DNA of 64,000 nucleotides from Amycolatopsis sp. cg9. Its GTDB lineage: Bacteria; Actinomycetota; Actinomycetes; Mycobacteriales; Pseudonocardiaceae. Position 1 is the first letter of the stretch. Each line of letters starts with the position of its first letter. A program made the translations under genes and the position numbers. The stretch covers positions 6,494,501-6,558,500 of the forward strand of contig NZ_CP166850.1 in assembly GCF_041346945.1 (NCBI RefSeq), in the 5' to 3' direction. Below, one piece after another: positions 1-8,022 of the stretch. Below the pieces are notes generated by a model. The model was not told where the DNA came from, ran no database searches, and saw only the letters and a list, made by a program, of their open reading frames with translations.

Positions 1-244
1 CCAGCGCGGTGCTGATCTTGGTGTTGATGTTGTCCCATTCCTGGATCTGGACGGTGACCTTCGCGCCGGTGGCCTTTTCGAACGCGGCGGTGATCGCCGC
101 GGTGGCCTTGTCGCTCAGGTCGCCGTTCATCAGCCAGACGGTCAGCGTGTTCCCGCCGGCGGCGGGCGCGGGGGTTTCGGCGCCGCAGGCACTGGCGGTC
201 AGGGCGGTGACGGCCAGTGCGGCGGCGAGGATGCGTCTGCGCAT
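1..244 (-). CDS. Sugar ABC transporter substrate-binding lipoprotein, N-terminal part
   Basis: Only the first 81 codons are inside the window; the gene runs off the left edge. The start is the ATG complementary to 242-244. The protein opens with a lipoprotein signal (MRRRILAAALAVTALTASAC, lipobox TASAC) and continues with LTVWLMNGD and an FEKATGAKVTVQIQEWDN stretch, the usual N-terminus of extracellular solute-binding family 1 proteins that deliver oligosaccharides to an ABC permease. It lies 33 bp downstream of the GH16/CBM gene on the same strand, so the two are probably co-transcribed: enzyme first, uptake next. The substrate cannot be told from this fragment; the DasR-like box upstream of the operon hints at GlcNAc or chitin-derived sugars. 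Confidence 0.85.
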   Translation of the reverse strand, partial: MRRRILAAALAVTALTASACGAETPAPAAGGNTLTVWLMNGDLSDKATAAITAAFEKATGAKVTVQIQEWDNINTKISTAL

Positions 245-277
245 GGGGATTCCCGGGAGGCGTGAGGGGGTGCGGGG

Positions 278-1459
278 TCAGCAGTGGCCGAGGTCGGCCC
301 ACTGGGCGGTGAGACCGGGCTCGGAGCCCTGGGTCCACCAGTTCGCCTGCCAGAGGTGGGCGCTGTGCTTCACGCGCTGGCCGCCGAGGTACACCGTGCC
401 CCAGTCCCATTCCGGCGCCGTCGAGCAGTCGGCGGGCTGGGACGGCGTGGTCGGGGTCGTCGGCGTCGTGGGGGTGGTCGGCTTGGTGGTCGTGGTCGGC
501 GGCGGGCTGGTCGGGGTGGTGCACCCGGTGACGGTGTCCACGTGGGCCGTTCCGGCGGTCCGGTACTGCGCGGCCTTCGCCGTGGCGTCCGCGGGTGCGA
601 CGACCTGGTTGCCGGCGTAGTAGGTCCAGTCCACCTGCTCGGTGTAGACGCTGTTCCCGCTCGTGTGGCCCGCCGTGTCGATGAACCACATGTTGTAGTT
701 GATCGACATCGGCGTGCGCGGGTAGACCGGGTTGCCCTGGGCGTCGGTGGTGTGGTCGGCGGTCAGGACGCCGTCGATGTAGTACTTGACGTGCCCGCCG
801 GAGACCTGCGTGACGATGTCGTGCCAGCCGGCCAGGCTGCGGTTCTGCGCGGTGGACGTGCGCAGGCCGTCCCACGTCGGGTTGTTCCAGTAGGTGTACC
901 AGCTGGTCTGGTAGTTCGCCTGCGAGCCGCCCCAGCCGCCGTTGGGCAGGTATTCGGAGAAGTCCAGCTCGCTGTAGAGCGGGTCGCGGTCGTACCGCAG
1001 CGGCGAGATCGTGAAGTAGGTCTCGTTGACGTGGTCGCCGTCGGTGCCGCTGTCCGGCGCGTCGGTGAAGCGGACGCGGCTGGCGTACGTGCCTTCGAAG
1101 AACCGCAGCTGGTTCTGGTACAGCTCGGCGTGCGTGGTGCCGTTCGCGGAGCCGTCGGTGCTCGCGGTCAGCTGGGCGACGCGTTCGCCGTTGACGGCAG
1201 GGAAGCTGACGTTGCCGGTCAGCCACCGAGCCCCGGGCACACCGGGGCTGCCGACGTCGTTGCGGGTGGTCCACCCGGCCCCGCTGAAGGCGGAGTCGGT
1301 GGGCGAGGCGTAGTGGAAGTCGTCGAAGAGCACACCGCAGTCGGCGGCCGCGGCGGCCGACGGGCTGGCGTCGGCCCCGCCGGAGAGGATCAGGGCCGTG
1401 GCGGCCACGGTGGCGATGCTCGTCAGGGCTGCGGTGGTGGTCCGGGTGGTGCGGGACAT
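278..1459 (-). CDS. Secreted GH16-like glycoside hydrolase with C-terminal CBM5/12 chitin-binding domain
   Basis: The 393-residue protein has a signal peptide (about 1-38), a jelly-roll GH16-type catalytic region (about 40-290) with the family motif ELDFSE around residue 168, where the two Glu of E-x-D-x-x-E are nucleophile and acid/base, a Pro/Thr-rich linker (about 312-342), and a C-terminal CBM5/12 module (about 343-393) with the aromatic WDWGTVYLGG and WQANWWTQG segments typical of chitin-binding type 3 domains. GH16 enzymes usually hydrolyse beta-1,3 or mixed-linked glucans; the chitin-binding module suggests fungal wall as target. It leads the operon with the substrate-binding lipoprotein. 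A DasR-type box lies 38 bp upstream of the start. The exact glycan is not decided by sequence. Confidence 0.85.
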   Translation of the reverse strand: MSRTTRTTTAALTSIATVAATALILSGGADASPSAAAAADCGVLFDDFHYASPTDSAFSGAGWTTRNDVGSPGVPGARWLTGNVSFPAVNGERVAQLTASTDGSANGTTHAELYQNQLRFFEGTYASRVRFTDAPDSGTDGDHVNETYFTISPLRYDRDPLYSELDFSEYLPNGGWGGSQANYQTSWYTYWNNPTWDGLRTSTAQNRSLAGWHDIVTQVSGGHVKYYIDGVLTADHTTDAQGNPVYPRTPMSINYNMWFIDTAGHTSGNSVYTEQVDWTYYAGNQVVAPADATAKAAQYRTAGTAHVDTVTGCTTPTSPPPTTTTKPTTPTTPTTPTTPSQPADCSTAPEWDWGTVYLGGQRVKHSAHLWQANWWTQGSEPGLTAQWADLGHC

Positions 1460-1496
1460 GGGTCTCCTCCTGGGGATGCCGTCCGCGGGGAGGCCG

Positions 1497-1512
1497 ATTG
1501 GTCTAGACGAAT
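1497..1512 (-). promoter_or_regulatory. DasR-responsive-element-like box
   Basis: The plus strand reads ATTGGTCTAGACGAAT. The published Streptomyces dre consensus is close to ACTGGTCTAGACCAGT; the core TGGTCTAGAC is exact and only part of the right half-site differs. It sits 38 bp before the start of the GH16/CBM gene, a normal operator position. DasR is a GntR/HutC regulator released by glucosamine-6-phosphate. This fits a chitin-binding enzyme followed by a sugar transporter. No dasR gene is in the window. Confidence 0.6.
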
Positions 1513-1534
1513 CGGGTGGCCAGTACCCTCCTCC

Positions 1535-1580
1535 TGACCATTGGTCATGTCAAGAAGCCGGCAGAACTTACCTTTGGTAA
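1535..1580. promoter_or_regulatory. Pair of matching 13-bp palindromes upstream of acyl-CoA dehydrogenase
   Basis: TGACCATTGGTCA (1535-1547) and TTACCTTTGGTAA (1568-1580) both fit TNACCNTTGGTNA and are centred 33 bp apart, about three helical turns. They lie 60-105 bp upstream of the acyl-CoA dehydrogenase start and about 75 bp upstream of the divergent GH16 gene. Two copies of one pattern on one helix face suggest a cooperative repressor or activator of the fatty-acid-type operon. The regulator is not identified. Confidence 0.5.
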
Positions 1581-1640
1581 TTTCCGGCGCCGTGCCGCCC
1601 GAGCGGTGAAGATGGGGTCAGCCGACCGAGAGGACCGGGA

Positions 1641-2807
1641 ATGGACGGGCTGACCGAAGAGGAGGCCGCGATCGTCGCGGTGGTGCGCGACTTCGTGGAC
1701 CGCGACGTCCGGCCGTCGGCGCGGGAACTGGACCACGCCGACACCTACCCCGAGGCGCTCATCGAGCAGATGAAGCGGCTCGGCGTCTTCGGGCTGGCCG
1801 TCCCCGAGCCGTGGGGCGAGGCGCAGGTGTCCGCGCAGTGCTACGCCGCGATCACCGAGGAGCTGGCGCGCGGCTGGATGAGCCTGGCCGGCGCGATGGG
1901 CGGGCACACCGTGGTCGCGAAGCTCATCGCCGAGCACGGCACGCGCGAGCAGCAGGACCACTACCTGCCGCGGCTGGCCACCGGCGAGGTCCGCGCGACG
2001 ATGGCGCTGACCGAGCCGGGTGGCGGCTCCGACCTGCAGGCCCTGCGCACCACCGCCCGCCGCGACGGGGACGGCTACGTCGTCGACGGCGCCAAGACGT
2101 GGATCACCAACGCCCGCCGCTCGCAGCTCGTCGCGCTGCTGTGCAAGACCGATCCGCACGCCGAACCCGCGCACGCGGGCATCAGCATCCTGCTCGTCGA
2201 GCACGGGCCGGGCTTCGAGGTCGCCCGCGACCTGCCGAAGCTCGGGTACAAGGGCGTCGAGAGCTGCGAGTTGTCCTTTGTGGACTTCCGGACGCCGTCG
2301 ACGTCGCTGCTGGGCGGGGTCGAGGGCAAGGGCTTCGCGCAGATGATGCGGGGCCTGGAGATCGGCCGGATCCAGGTCGCCTCGCGCGCGCTCGGCGTCG
2401 GCCGCGCCGCGCTGGAGGATTCCCTGCGCTACGCCCAGGAACGCGAGGCGTTCGGGAAGCCGATCTGGCAGCACCAGTCGGTCGGCAACCACCTGGCCGA
2501 CATGGCCACCAAGCTGGAGGCGGCGCGCCAGCTCGTCCGCCACGCCGCCCGCCGCTACGACTCCGGGGAAAGGGCCGACCTCGAAGCCGGCATGGCGAAG
2601 CTGTTCGCCTCGGAGACCGCGATGGAGGTCGCGCTGGCCGCGGTGCGCATCCACGGCGGCTACGGCTACTCCACGGAGTTCGACGTCGAACGCTACTTCC
2701 GGGACGCGCCGCTGATGATCGTCGGCGAGGGCACCAACGAAATCCAGCGCACGGTCATCGCGCGGCAGCTGGTCAAGCGCCACCCGATCGGCGGTGATCG
2801 CGCGTGA
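1641..2807 (+). CDS. Acyl-CoA dehydrogenase
   Basis: This 388-residue FAD enzyme has the full acyl-CoA dehydrogenase fold: N-terminal helical domain (about 5-115), middle beta domain with the FAD-contacting MALTEPGGGSD segment and WITNA motif (about 120-215), and C-terminal helical domain (about 230-380). The VGEGTNEIQR stretch near residue 360 carries the usual catalytic Glu that removes the alpha proton. It should oxidise an acyl-CoA thioester to the 2-enoyl-CoA and pass electrons to ETF. Its stop overlaps the GTG start of the next gene, so the two are translationally coupled and probably work in sequence. The chain length or branching of the substrate cannot be read from sequence. Confidence 0.92.
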   Translation: MDGLTEEEAAIVAVVRDFVDRDVRPSARELDHADTYPEALIEQMKRLGVFGLAVPEPWGEAQVSAQCYAAITEELARGWMSLAGAMGGHTVVAKLIAEHGTREQQDHYLPRLATGEVRATMALTEPGGGSDLQALRTTARRDGDGYVVDGAKTWITNARRSQLVALLCKTDPHAEPAHAGISILLVEHGPGFEVARDLPKLGYKGVESCELSFVDFRTPSTSLLGGVEGKGFAQMMRGLEIGRIQVASRALGVGRAALEDSLRYAQEREAFGKPIWQHQSVGNHLADMATKLEAARQLVRHAARRYDSGERADLEAGMAKLFASETAMEVALAAVRIHGGYGYSTEFDVERYFRDAPLMIVGEGTNEIQRTVIARQLVKRHPIGGDRA

Positions 2808-3577
2808 GCACCGAACCGATCCTCCCCGGGCCCGCCCGCGCCCTGGGTGCGCTGCTCGGGGTCCCGGTCCCTGAAGACGGCGTCCTGCCGCTGCTGTGGC
2901 ACTGGGTGTACCTGCTCGACCGGCCCGCCCAGGCCGACCTGGGCGCGGACGGGCATCCGGTGCGCCCCGGGACGCCGCCCGGGCGGCGCATGTGGGCCGG
3001 CGGCCGGGTGCGCACGACCGGGGAACTCCGCTGGGGCGAGGAGGCGACCCGCCGCTCGGAAGTCCTGGCGACGCGCGAGAAGCAGGGCCGGTCCGGGCCG
3101 CTCACCTTCGTGACGGTGGCCCACCGCATCCACCAGGCCGGCCGGCTCGTCGTCGACGAAGAGCAGGACATCGTCTACCGCGGGGCCACCACCGGGGAGG
3201 CGCCGCCGGCCGACGGTCCGGAGGTGCCGCCGGAGGTGGGGGAGTGGGCCCTGGACGTGACGCCCACGCTGCTGTTCCGCTTCTCGGCGCTGACCTACAA
3301 CGCCCACCGCATCCACTACGACCGCGACTACTGCCGCGACGTGGAGGGCTACCCCGGCCTGCTCACCCACGGGCCGCTGCAGGCGGTCGCGATGGCCGAA
3401 GCCGCCCGGGCCCGCGGGGTCGCCGGGCCGCTGGCCTTCGAGTACCGGCTCGTGGCGCCGCTGTTCGACTTCCAGGGGCTGATCGCCTCGGCCCGGCCGG
3501 GCGCGGACGCGACGGCGACGGCCGTCCGCGACCGGTCCGGGCGGCGGACGGCCGCCGGAACCTTGCGGCCCGGGTAG
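2804..3577 (+). CDS. FAS1-like/MaoC-type acyl-CoA hydratase (mesaconyl/itaconyl-CoA hydratase-like)
   Basis: The GTG start overlaps the upstream stop (GTGA at 2804-2807). The 257-residue protein resembles the double hot-dog family that includes mesaconyl-C4-CoA and itaconyl-CoA hydratases: an N-terminal FAS1-like dehydratase half with PGRRMWAGGRV and then EEQDIVYRG, and a C-terminal half with the FRFSALTYNAHRIHYDRDY segment where Asn/His residues of the hydratase motif lie. It would hydrate the enoyl-CoA made by the dehydrogenase encoded just before it. With only these two genes the pathway remains open; branched C5 acyl-CoA or dicarboxyl-CoA catabolism is a reasonable guess. Confidence 0.8.
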   Translation: MSTEPILPGPARALGALLGVPVPEDGVLPLLWHWVYLLDRPAQADLGADGHPVRPGTPPGRRMWAGGRVRTTGELRWGEEATRRSEVLATREKQGRSGPLTFVTVAHRIHQAGRLVVDEEQDIVYRGATTGEAPPADGPEVPPEVGEWALDVTPTLLFRFSALTYNAHRIHYDRDYCRDVEGYPGLLTHGPLQAVAMAEAARARGVAGPLAFEYRLVAPLFDFQGLIASARPGADATATAVRDRSGRRTAAGTLRPG

Positions 3578-3631
3578 CCCGTCACGGGCGGTCCGGGGTG
3601 CGCAGCGCACGGTCACAACCTCGTCGCAGAT

Positions 3632-3643
3632 ATTGTAAACAAT
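3632..3643. promoter_or_regulatory. GntR operator copy 1 of the aromatic cluster
   Basis: ATTGTAAACAAT is an inverted repeat of ATTGT around two bases. The same ATTGT-NN-ACAAT unit occurs at 9411, 10246 and 10957, each time next to a transcription unit of the meta-cleavage cluster. This copy is 55 bp before the hydratase start. Confidence 0.65.
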
Positions 3644-3698
3644 TTCATCGACGATTAGGGTGCGACCGACAAGCACCGCGAAGCGACGAGGATTGACC

Positions 3699-4721
3699 TT
3701 GATCATCGACTGCCACGGCCACTACACCACCGCACCGCCCGCGCTCGCGGCGTGGCGCGACCGGCAGATCGCCGCCCTGGCCGGCTCTGCCGCCGCGCCC
3801 GTGCGGGCCGACCTGCGGATCAGTGACGACGAACTGCGCGAGACGATCGAGCCGAACCAGCTGAAGCTGATGGACGAACGCGGGATCGACCTGACGATCT
3901 TCTCGCCCCGCGCGTCCTTCATGGCCCACCACGTCGGCGGCTTCGAGACGTCGTCGGAGTGGGCCGCCCTCTGCAACGAGCTCTGCCACCGAGTGAGCAC
4001 GCTCTACCCGGACCGGTTCGCCCCCGCGGCGATGCTCCCGCAGTCCCCGGGCGTCGACCCGGCCACCTGCCTCCCCGAGCTGACCCGCTGCGTCGAGGAG
4101 TACGGCGCCGTCGCGCTGAACCTCAACCCCGACCCCAGCGGCGGGCACTGGACGGCCCCGCCGCTGACCGACCGGTCGTGGTACCCGATCTACGAGAAGA
4201 TGGTGGAGTACGACATCCCGGCGATGGTGCACGTCTCCACCAGCGTCAACCCGGCGTTCCACACGACCGGCGCGCACTACCTCAACGCCGACACGACCGC
4301 GTTCATGCAGCTCGTGCAGGGCGACCTGTTCACCGACTTCCCGGCGCTGCGGCTGATCATCCCGCACGGCGGCGGCGCGGTGCCCTACCACTGGGGCCGG
4401 TTCCGCGGCCTCGCCATGGCGCTGGGCAAGCCCGAGCTCGAGGACCACGTGCTGGGCAACGTCTTCTTCGACACCTGCGTCTACCACCAGCCGGGGTCCG
4501 ACCTGCTCTTCGACGTCGTCCCGGCCCGCAACATCCTCTTCGCGTCCGAGATGATCGGCGCGGTCCGCAGCGTCGACCCGCGCACCGGCCACCACTTCGA
4601 CGACACCCGCCGGTACGCCGAAGCGAAACTGTCCGAAGCGGACTGGGCGGCGATCCGGGAGCACAACGCCCGTACCGTCTACCCGCGCCTGGACGCGCTG
4701 CTGAAGGGGCAGGGCCGGTGA
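3699..4721 (+). CDS. ligJ: 4-oxalomesaconate hydratase (amidohydrolase family)
   Basis: The predicted 340-residue enzyme belongs to the metal-dependent amidohydrolase group of LigJ, which adds water to 4-oxalomesaconate to give 4-carboxy-4-hydroxy-2-oxoadipate in protocatechuate/gallate meta-cleavage. The N-terminus IIDCHGHY carries the HxH metal ligands; IEPNQLKLMDERGIDLTIFSPRA and the later LIIPHGGGAVPYHWGRF are typical of this subgroup. I chose the TTG at 3699 because GAGGA at 3687-3691 gives a normal ribosome-binding spacing and the family usually starts right at this beta strand; an upstream in-frame GTG at 3660 would add 13 residues and lacks a good site. Its stop overlaps the GTG of the lactonase gene. 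A GntR operator copy lies upstream. Confidence 0.88.
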   Translation: MIIDCHGHYTTAPPALAAWRDRQIAALAGSAAAPVRADLRISDDELRETIEPNQLKLMDERGIDLTIFSPRASFMAHHVGGFETSSEWAALCNELCHRVSTLYPDRFAPAAMLPQSPGVDPATCLPELTRCVEEYGAVALNLNPDPSGGHWTAPPLTDRSWYPIYEKMVEYDIPAMVHVSTSVNPAFHTTGAHYLNADTTAFMQLVQGDLFTDFPALRLIIPHGGGAVPYHWGRFRGLAMALGKPELEDHVLGNVFFDTCVYHQPGSDLLFDVVPARNILFASEMIGAVRSVDPRTGHHFDDTRRYAEAKLSEADWAAIREHNARTVYPRLDALLKGQGR

Positions 4722-5632
4722 CCGCGCCCAAGACGCCGGGCTGGCTGGACTGGTACGCCGGTCCGGCCACACCGGACTTCTCCCTGCCGCCCGGCGCGGT
4801 CGACGCCCACTGCCACGTCTTCGGGCCGCAGGCGGAGTTCCCGTTCGCGCCCGAGCGGAAGTACACGCCCTGCGACGCGAGCAAGGACCAGCTCTTCGCG
4901 CTGCGCGACCACCTCGGGGTGTCCCGGAACGTCGTCGTGCAGGCCACCTGCCACGGCGCCGACAACTCCGCGATGCTCGACGCCGTCCGCGCGGCCGGCG
5001 AGCGCGCCCGCGGCGTCGCGACCGTGCGGCCCGACATCGGGGACGCGGAACTGCGCGAGCTCGACGCGGCCGGCGTCCGGGGCGTGCGGTTCAACTTCGT
5101 CAAACGGCTGGTCGACGCGGCGCCCACGGAGGACCTGGCCGCGATCGCGAAGAAGATCGCCCCGCTCGGCTGGCACGTCGTGCTCTACTTCGAAGCCGCC
5201 GACCTGCCCGGGCTCGAGGACTTCTTCGGGACGCTGCCGGTGCCGCTGGTGATCGACCACATGGGACGGCCGGACGTCACGAAACCGGTGCGGGGCGAGG
5301 AGTTCGAGCGGTTCCTGCGCTTCGCCGGCCGCACCGACGTCTGGGTGAAGGTGAGCTGCCCCGAGCGGCTCACCGTGACCGGGCCGCCGGCCCTGGACGG
5401 CGAACGGCACGCCTACACCGACGTCGTGCCGTTCGCCCGCCGCGTCGTCGAGGAGTTCCCCGACCGGGTGCTGTGGGGGACCGACTGGCCGCACCCGAAC
5501 CTCAAGAGCCACATGCCCGACGACGGGCTGCTCGTCGACCACGTGCCGCTGATCGCGGAAACCGCGGCGGCGCAGCGGAAGCTGCTGGTCGACAACCCGA
5601 TGCGCCTCTACTGGCCCGGCGAAACCGCCTGA
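4718..5632 (+). CDS. ligI: 2-pyrone-4,6-dicarboxylate lactonase (amidohydrolase family)
   Basis: The GTG start overlaps the ligJ stop (GTGA). The 304-residue protein matches LigI-type lactonases, which hydrolyse 2-pyrone-4,6-dicarboxylate to 4-oxalomesaconate. It shows VDAHCHVFGP near residue 28 (metal-site HxH), the PFAPERKYTPCDAS segment, LVIDHMGRPD, and WGTDWPHPN near residue 250 with the conserved Asp of the amidohydrolase centre. Product of LigI is the substrate for the tautomerase and LigJ encoded nearby, so the chemistry is continuous. Its presence implies that the pyrone intermediate is formed in this cell, either from a gallate-type ring cleavage or through a semialdehyde dehydrogenase that is not visible here. 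Confidence 0.88.
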   Translation: MTAPKTPGWLDWYAGPATPDFSLPPGAVDAHCHVFGPQAEFPFAPERKYTPCDASKDQLFALRDHLGVSRNVVVQATCHGADNSAMLDAVRAAGERARGVATVRPDIGDAELRELDAAGVRGVRFNFVKRLVDAAPTEDLAAIAKKIAPLGWHVVLYFEAADLPGLEDFFGTLPVPLVIDHMGRPDVTKPVRGEEFERFLRFAGRTDVWVKVSCPERLTVTGPPALDGERHAYTDVVPFARRVVEEFPDRVLWGTDWPHPNLKSHMPDDGLLVDHVPLIAETAAAQRKLLVDNPMRLYWPGETA

Positions 5633-5652
5633 AACCCCCCGAAGGGCATGCA

Positions 5653-7020
5653 ATGCAGCACGCCAACGCGCTCAACCGGCTGAACCGCCTGCCGATCTCG
5701 CGCTTCCACAAGATCACCCTGATCGCCGTCTCGTTCGCGTACTTCTTCGAGTTCGCGGACATCAACAGCTTCGCCACCACCGCGCCCAAGCTCATCAAGC
5801 TGTGGGGCGTGACGGTCGACCAGGTCGCGTACGTGACCTCGCTGTCGTTCGTCGGGATGTTCTTCGGGTCCGTCGTCGCGAGCACGATCGCCGACCGCTG
5901 GGGCCGGAAGAACGCGCTGATGTGGACCACCGTCTGGTTCGGCGTCTTCTCGTTCGCCGCGGTGTTCTCCTGGGACGTCGTGTCGCTGGGCGTGTTCCGC
6001 GTCCTCACTTCGGCCGGCCTCTCGGCGATGACCGTCGTCGCGGTCATCTACGTCAACGAGCTCTACCCGGCGGCCAACCGCGGCAAGTACCAGGCCTACG
6101 CGATCGTGATCGGCATCTGCGGCACGCCGGTGACCAACCTGATCGCGAGCGTCGTGGTCCCGCTCGGCGACTGGGAGTGGCGGCTGGTCTACCTGTGGGG
6201 CGCGCTCGGCGTCCTGCTGGTGCTGTTCACCCGGCAGCTGAAGGAATCGCCGCGCTGGTACGAAAGCCGGGGCGAGCACGCGAAGGCCGACGCGGTGCTG
6301 CGGGAGATCGAGGCGCTGGTCGCGGCGGAGAAGGGCCCGCTGCCGGAGCCGGCGCCGCCGATCGAGGAAGCGCCGGTGGCCAAGGCGCCGCTGCGGTTGC
6401 TGCTGCGCAAGAAGTACCTGCTGCCCACGCTGCTGCTCACGGTCCTGTGGGTGACGCAGACGATCGGGTTCTTCGGGTATTCGAGCTGGGCGCCGACGTT
6501 GCTGGCCAAGGAGGGCTTCAGCGTCGAGAAGTCGGTCTTCTACGTGGCGCTGACGACGGTCGGCGCGCCGCTCGGGTCGTACCTGGCGGCCCTGGTCACC
6601 GACCGCTTCGAGCGCAAGTGGTGCCTGGTCGCGTTCGGCGGGATCATCGCGCTGTGCGGCCTGTTCTACGGGCTGACGTTCAACCCGGTCCTGATCGTGG
6701 TCTTCGGCTTCCTGGTCAACATGTTCGAGCGCGGCTACACGGCTCTCGGGTACGCGTACTCGCCGGAGCTGTTCGACACCCGCGGCCGCTCGCTGGGCAC
6801 GGGCGTGTCGTACGGCCTCGGGCGGCTGTCGAACGCGGCCGGGCCGCTGATCGTGGCGTCGCTGTACAACGGCAGTGGCTACCAGAGCGTGTTCTTCTTC
6901 ATCGCGGGCACCTGGCTGGTCGGCGCGGTGGTGCTGGCGCTGTTCGGACCGCGGACCCGCCGGGCCCGGCTCGCCCAGACCGCCGCCGAGCCGGCCGGGA
7001 CGGGGACCGGGATGTCCTGA
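5653..7020 (+). CDS. MFS transporter of the aromatic cluster (sugar/aromatic-acid porter type)
   Basis: The protein has 455 residues and about 12 membrane segments. Family signatures are visible: DRWGRKNA in the loop after helix 2, RVLTSAGLSAMTVVAVIYVNELYP around helix 4, and a long central loop (about 205-245) with PEPAPPIEEAP. TM1 contains FFEFADINSF, the acidic-residue position often used by substrate-proton symporters. It follows the LigI gene by 20 bp and is the last gene of that operon, so uptake of the aromatic acid or of a cleavage intermediate is the likely job. An IS element begins six bases after its stop codon. Confidence 0.85.
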   Translation: MQHANALNRLNRLPISRFHKITLIAVSFAYFFEFADINSFATTAPKLIKLWGVTVDQVAYVTSLSFVGMFFGSVVASTIADRWGRKNALMWTTVWFGVFSFAAVFSWDVVSLGVFRVLTSAGLSAMTVVAVIYVNELYPAANRGKYQAYAIVIGICGTPVTNLIASVVVPLGDWEWRLVYLWGALGVLLVLFTRQLKESPRWYESRGEHAKADAVLREIEALVAAEKGPLPEPAPPIEEAPVAKAPLRLLLRKKYLLPTLLLTVLWVTQTIGFFGYSSWAPTLLAKEGFSVEKSVFYVALTTVGAPLGSYLAALVTDRFERKWCLVAFGGIIALCGLFYGLTFNPVLIVVFGFLVNMFERGYTALGYAYSPELFDTRGRSLGTGVSYGLGRLSNAAGPLIVASLYNGSGYQSVFFFIAGTWLVGAVVLALFGPRTRRARLAQTAAEPAGTGTGMS

Positions 7021-7047
7021 ACGAGGTGTGATGTCCGGGGAGGTTGG

Positions 7048-7868
7048 TCAGCCGGGTGATCGGTGGCTTGCCTCCGGTGGATGAGTGGGGTCGGTGATGA
7101 TTGTAGAAGTGCAGCCAGCCTGGTAGCGCCGCCCGGCGTAGGCCCAGCCTTCGGCCAGGGTGCGGTGGAACCGTTCGATCTTGCCGTTGGTTTGGGGCCG
7201 GTAGGGCCGGGTCCGTTTCGGGACGACGCCCAGCTCGGCGCAGGTGTCCCGCCAGGCGTGCGAGCGGTAGGCCGACCCGTTGTCCGACAGCACCCGCTCG
7301 ACGATCACGCCCAGCTCGGCGAACCAGGCCACTGCCCGGCGCCGCACCGCGATGGCAGTCACTGCTGTCTCGTCGGCGTGGATTTCGGCGTAGGCGACAT
7401 GGGAGTGATCATCGATGACGGTGTGCAGCATGGCGGTGCCGGTGCGGGGCTTGTAGTCCGCGCCGCGGGTCAGGCCCGGGGTCGCTCGTTTGTTGATCTC
7501 GCCTTGCTGCCGGCCGACGAAGCGGTGTCCGCCGCCGTCGGGGATGTTGCCGAACTTGGTGACATCGACGTGGATCAGCGACCCGGGATGGCCGTGCTCG
7601 TAGCGGCGCAACGGCTCACCGGTGACCCGGTCGAGCCGGAAGAGGCGGTTGATCCGGCAGCGGGTCAGCACCGCGTGCGCCGTGGAGGCGGGCAGGTCGA
7701 GCCGGCCGCCGATCTGGACCGGGCCCAGCCGCTGCAGCCACCGCAGCCGCACGATGGCCCGGACGAGGTGTGCGGGGGTGCGGGCCGGGCTGTGGTGCGG
7801 GCGGCTGCGATCAGGCGGGCGAGCCGCAGGCGGGTGCGTGGGGTCAGGGTGGCGTTAGGGTGGGACAC
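7048..7868 (-). pseudogene. IS481-family transposase, two lesions
   Basis: Translation starts as MSHPNATLTPRTRLRLARLI at 7868, the usual start of this family, but the helix-turn-helix region that should follow (roughly 40 residues) is missing and the frame then changes: the continuation SRPHHSPARTPAHL and VRAIVRLRWLQRLG is in another frame. The central frame (7752 downward) keeps the catalytic core, with VDVTKF (first Asp), LSDNGSAY (second Asp) and TNGKIERFHRT (Glu). A second frame shift occurs after GWAYA near 7110; the expected AALPGWLHFYNHHRPH tail is present in a different frame. The element should therefore be unable to move without help. Confidence 0.85.
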
Positions 7869-7928
7869 GAAGGCCTCCGGTGGGCGAAGCGGTTCCTAGA
7901 CAGCTCCACTTCACATCCGGAGGCCTTC
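7869..7928. repeat. Stem-loop just upstream of the transposase start
   Basis: GAAGGCCTCCGG at 7869-7880 and its exact reverse complement at 7917-7928 can pair across a 36-base loop, immediately in front of the transposase start codon and inside the element. It could block translation from outside transcripts, a common protective device in insertion sequences. The remaining bases to the right end (7929-7974) show nothing further. Confidence 0.6.
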
Positions 7929-8022
7929 ACCTGTCTGCACGACAGGCCGTCACAAGGTCACCTCAACTCGGGAAAACGTCCCTGAACATAACAACGAGGC
8001 GCCGCCGCCGGCCCGGGGGCGG

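Larger units (their letters stand above)
7027..7993 (-). mobile_element. IS481-family insertion sequence, decayed
   Basis: The element is 967 bp. Its ends form 19-bp imperfect inverted repeats (7027-7045 and 7975-7993, 15 of 19 positions matching, outermost bases TGT...ACA). It is flanked by an exact 6-bp direct repeat ACGAGG at 7021-7026 and 7994-7999, which is the target-site duplication. Between them lies one broken DDE transposase gene on the minus strand. The insertion separates two convergent MFS genes, so it disrupts no coding sequence. Confidence 0.88.

Noticed and set aside
284..1537. 417-codon plus-strand frame opposite the GH16 gene
   Set aside because: The minus-strand frame has signal peptide, catalytic motif and CBM; the plus frame is low-complexity Gly/Arg/Val.
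3660..3698. GTG 3660 as ligJ start
   Set aside because: The extra 13 residues are basic and unlike the family, with no ribosome site; GAGGA at 3687 serves TTG 3699.
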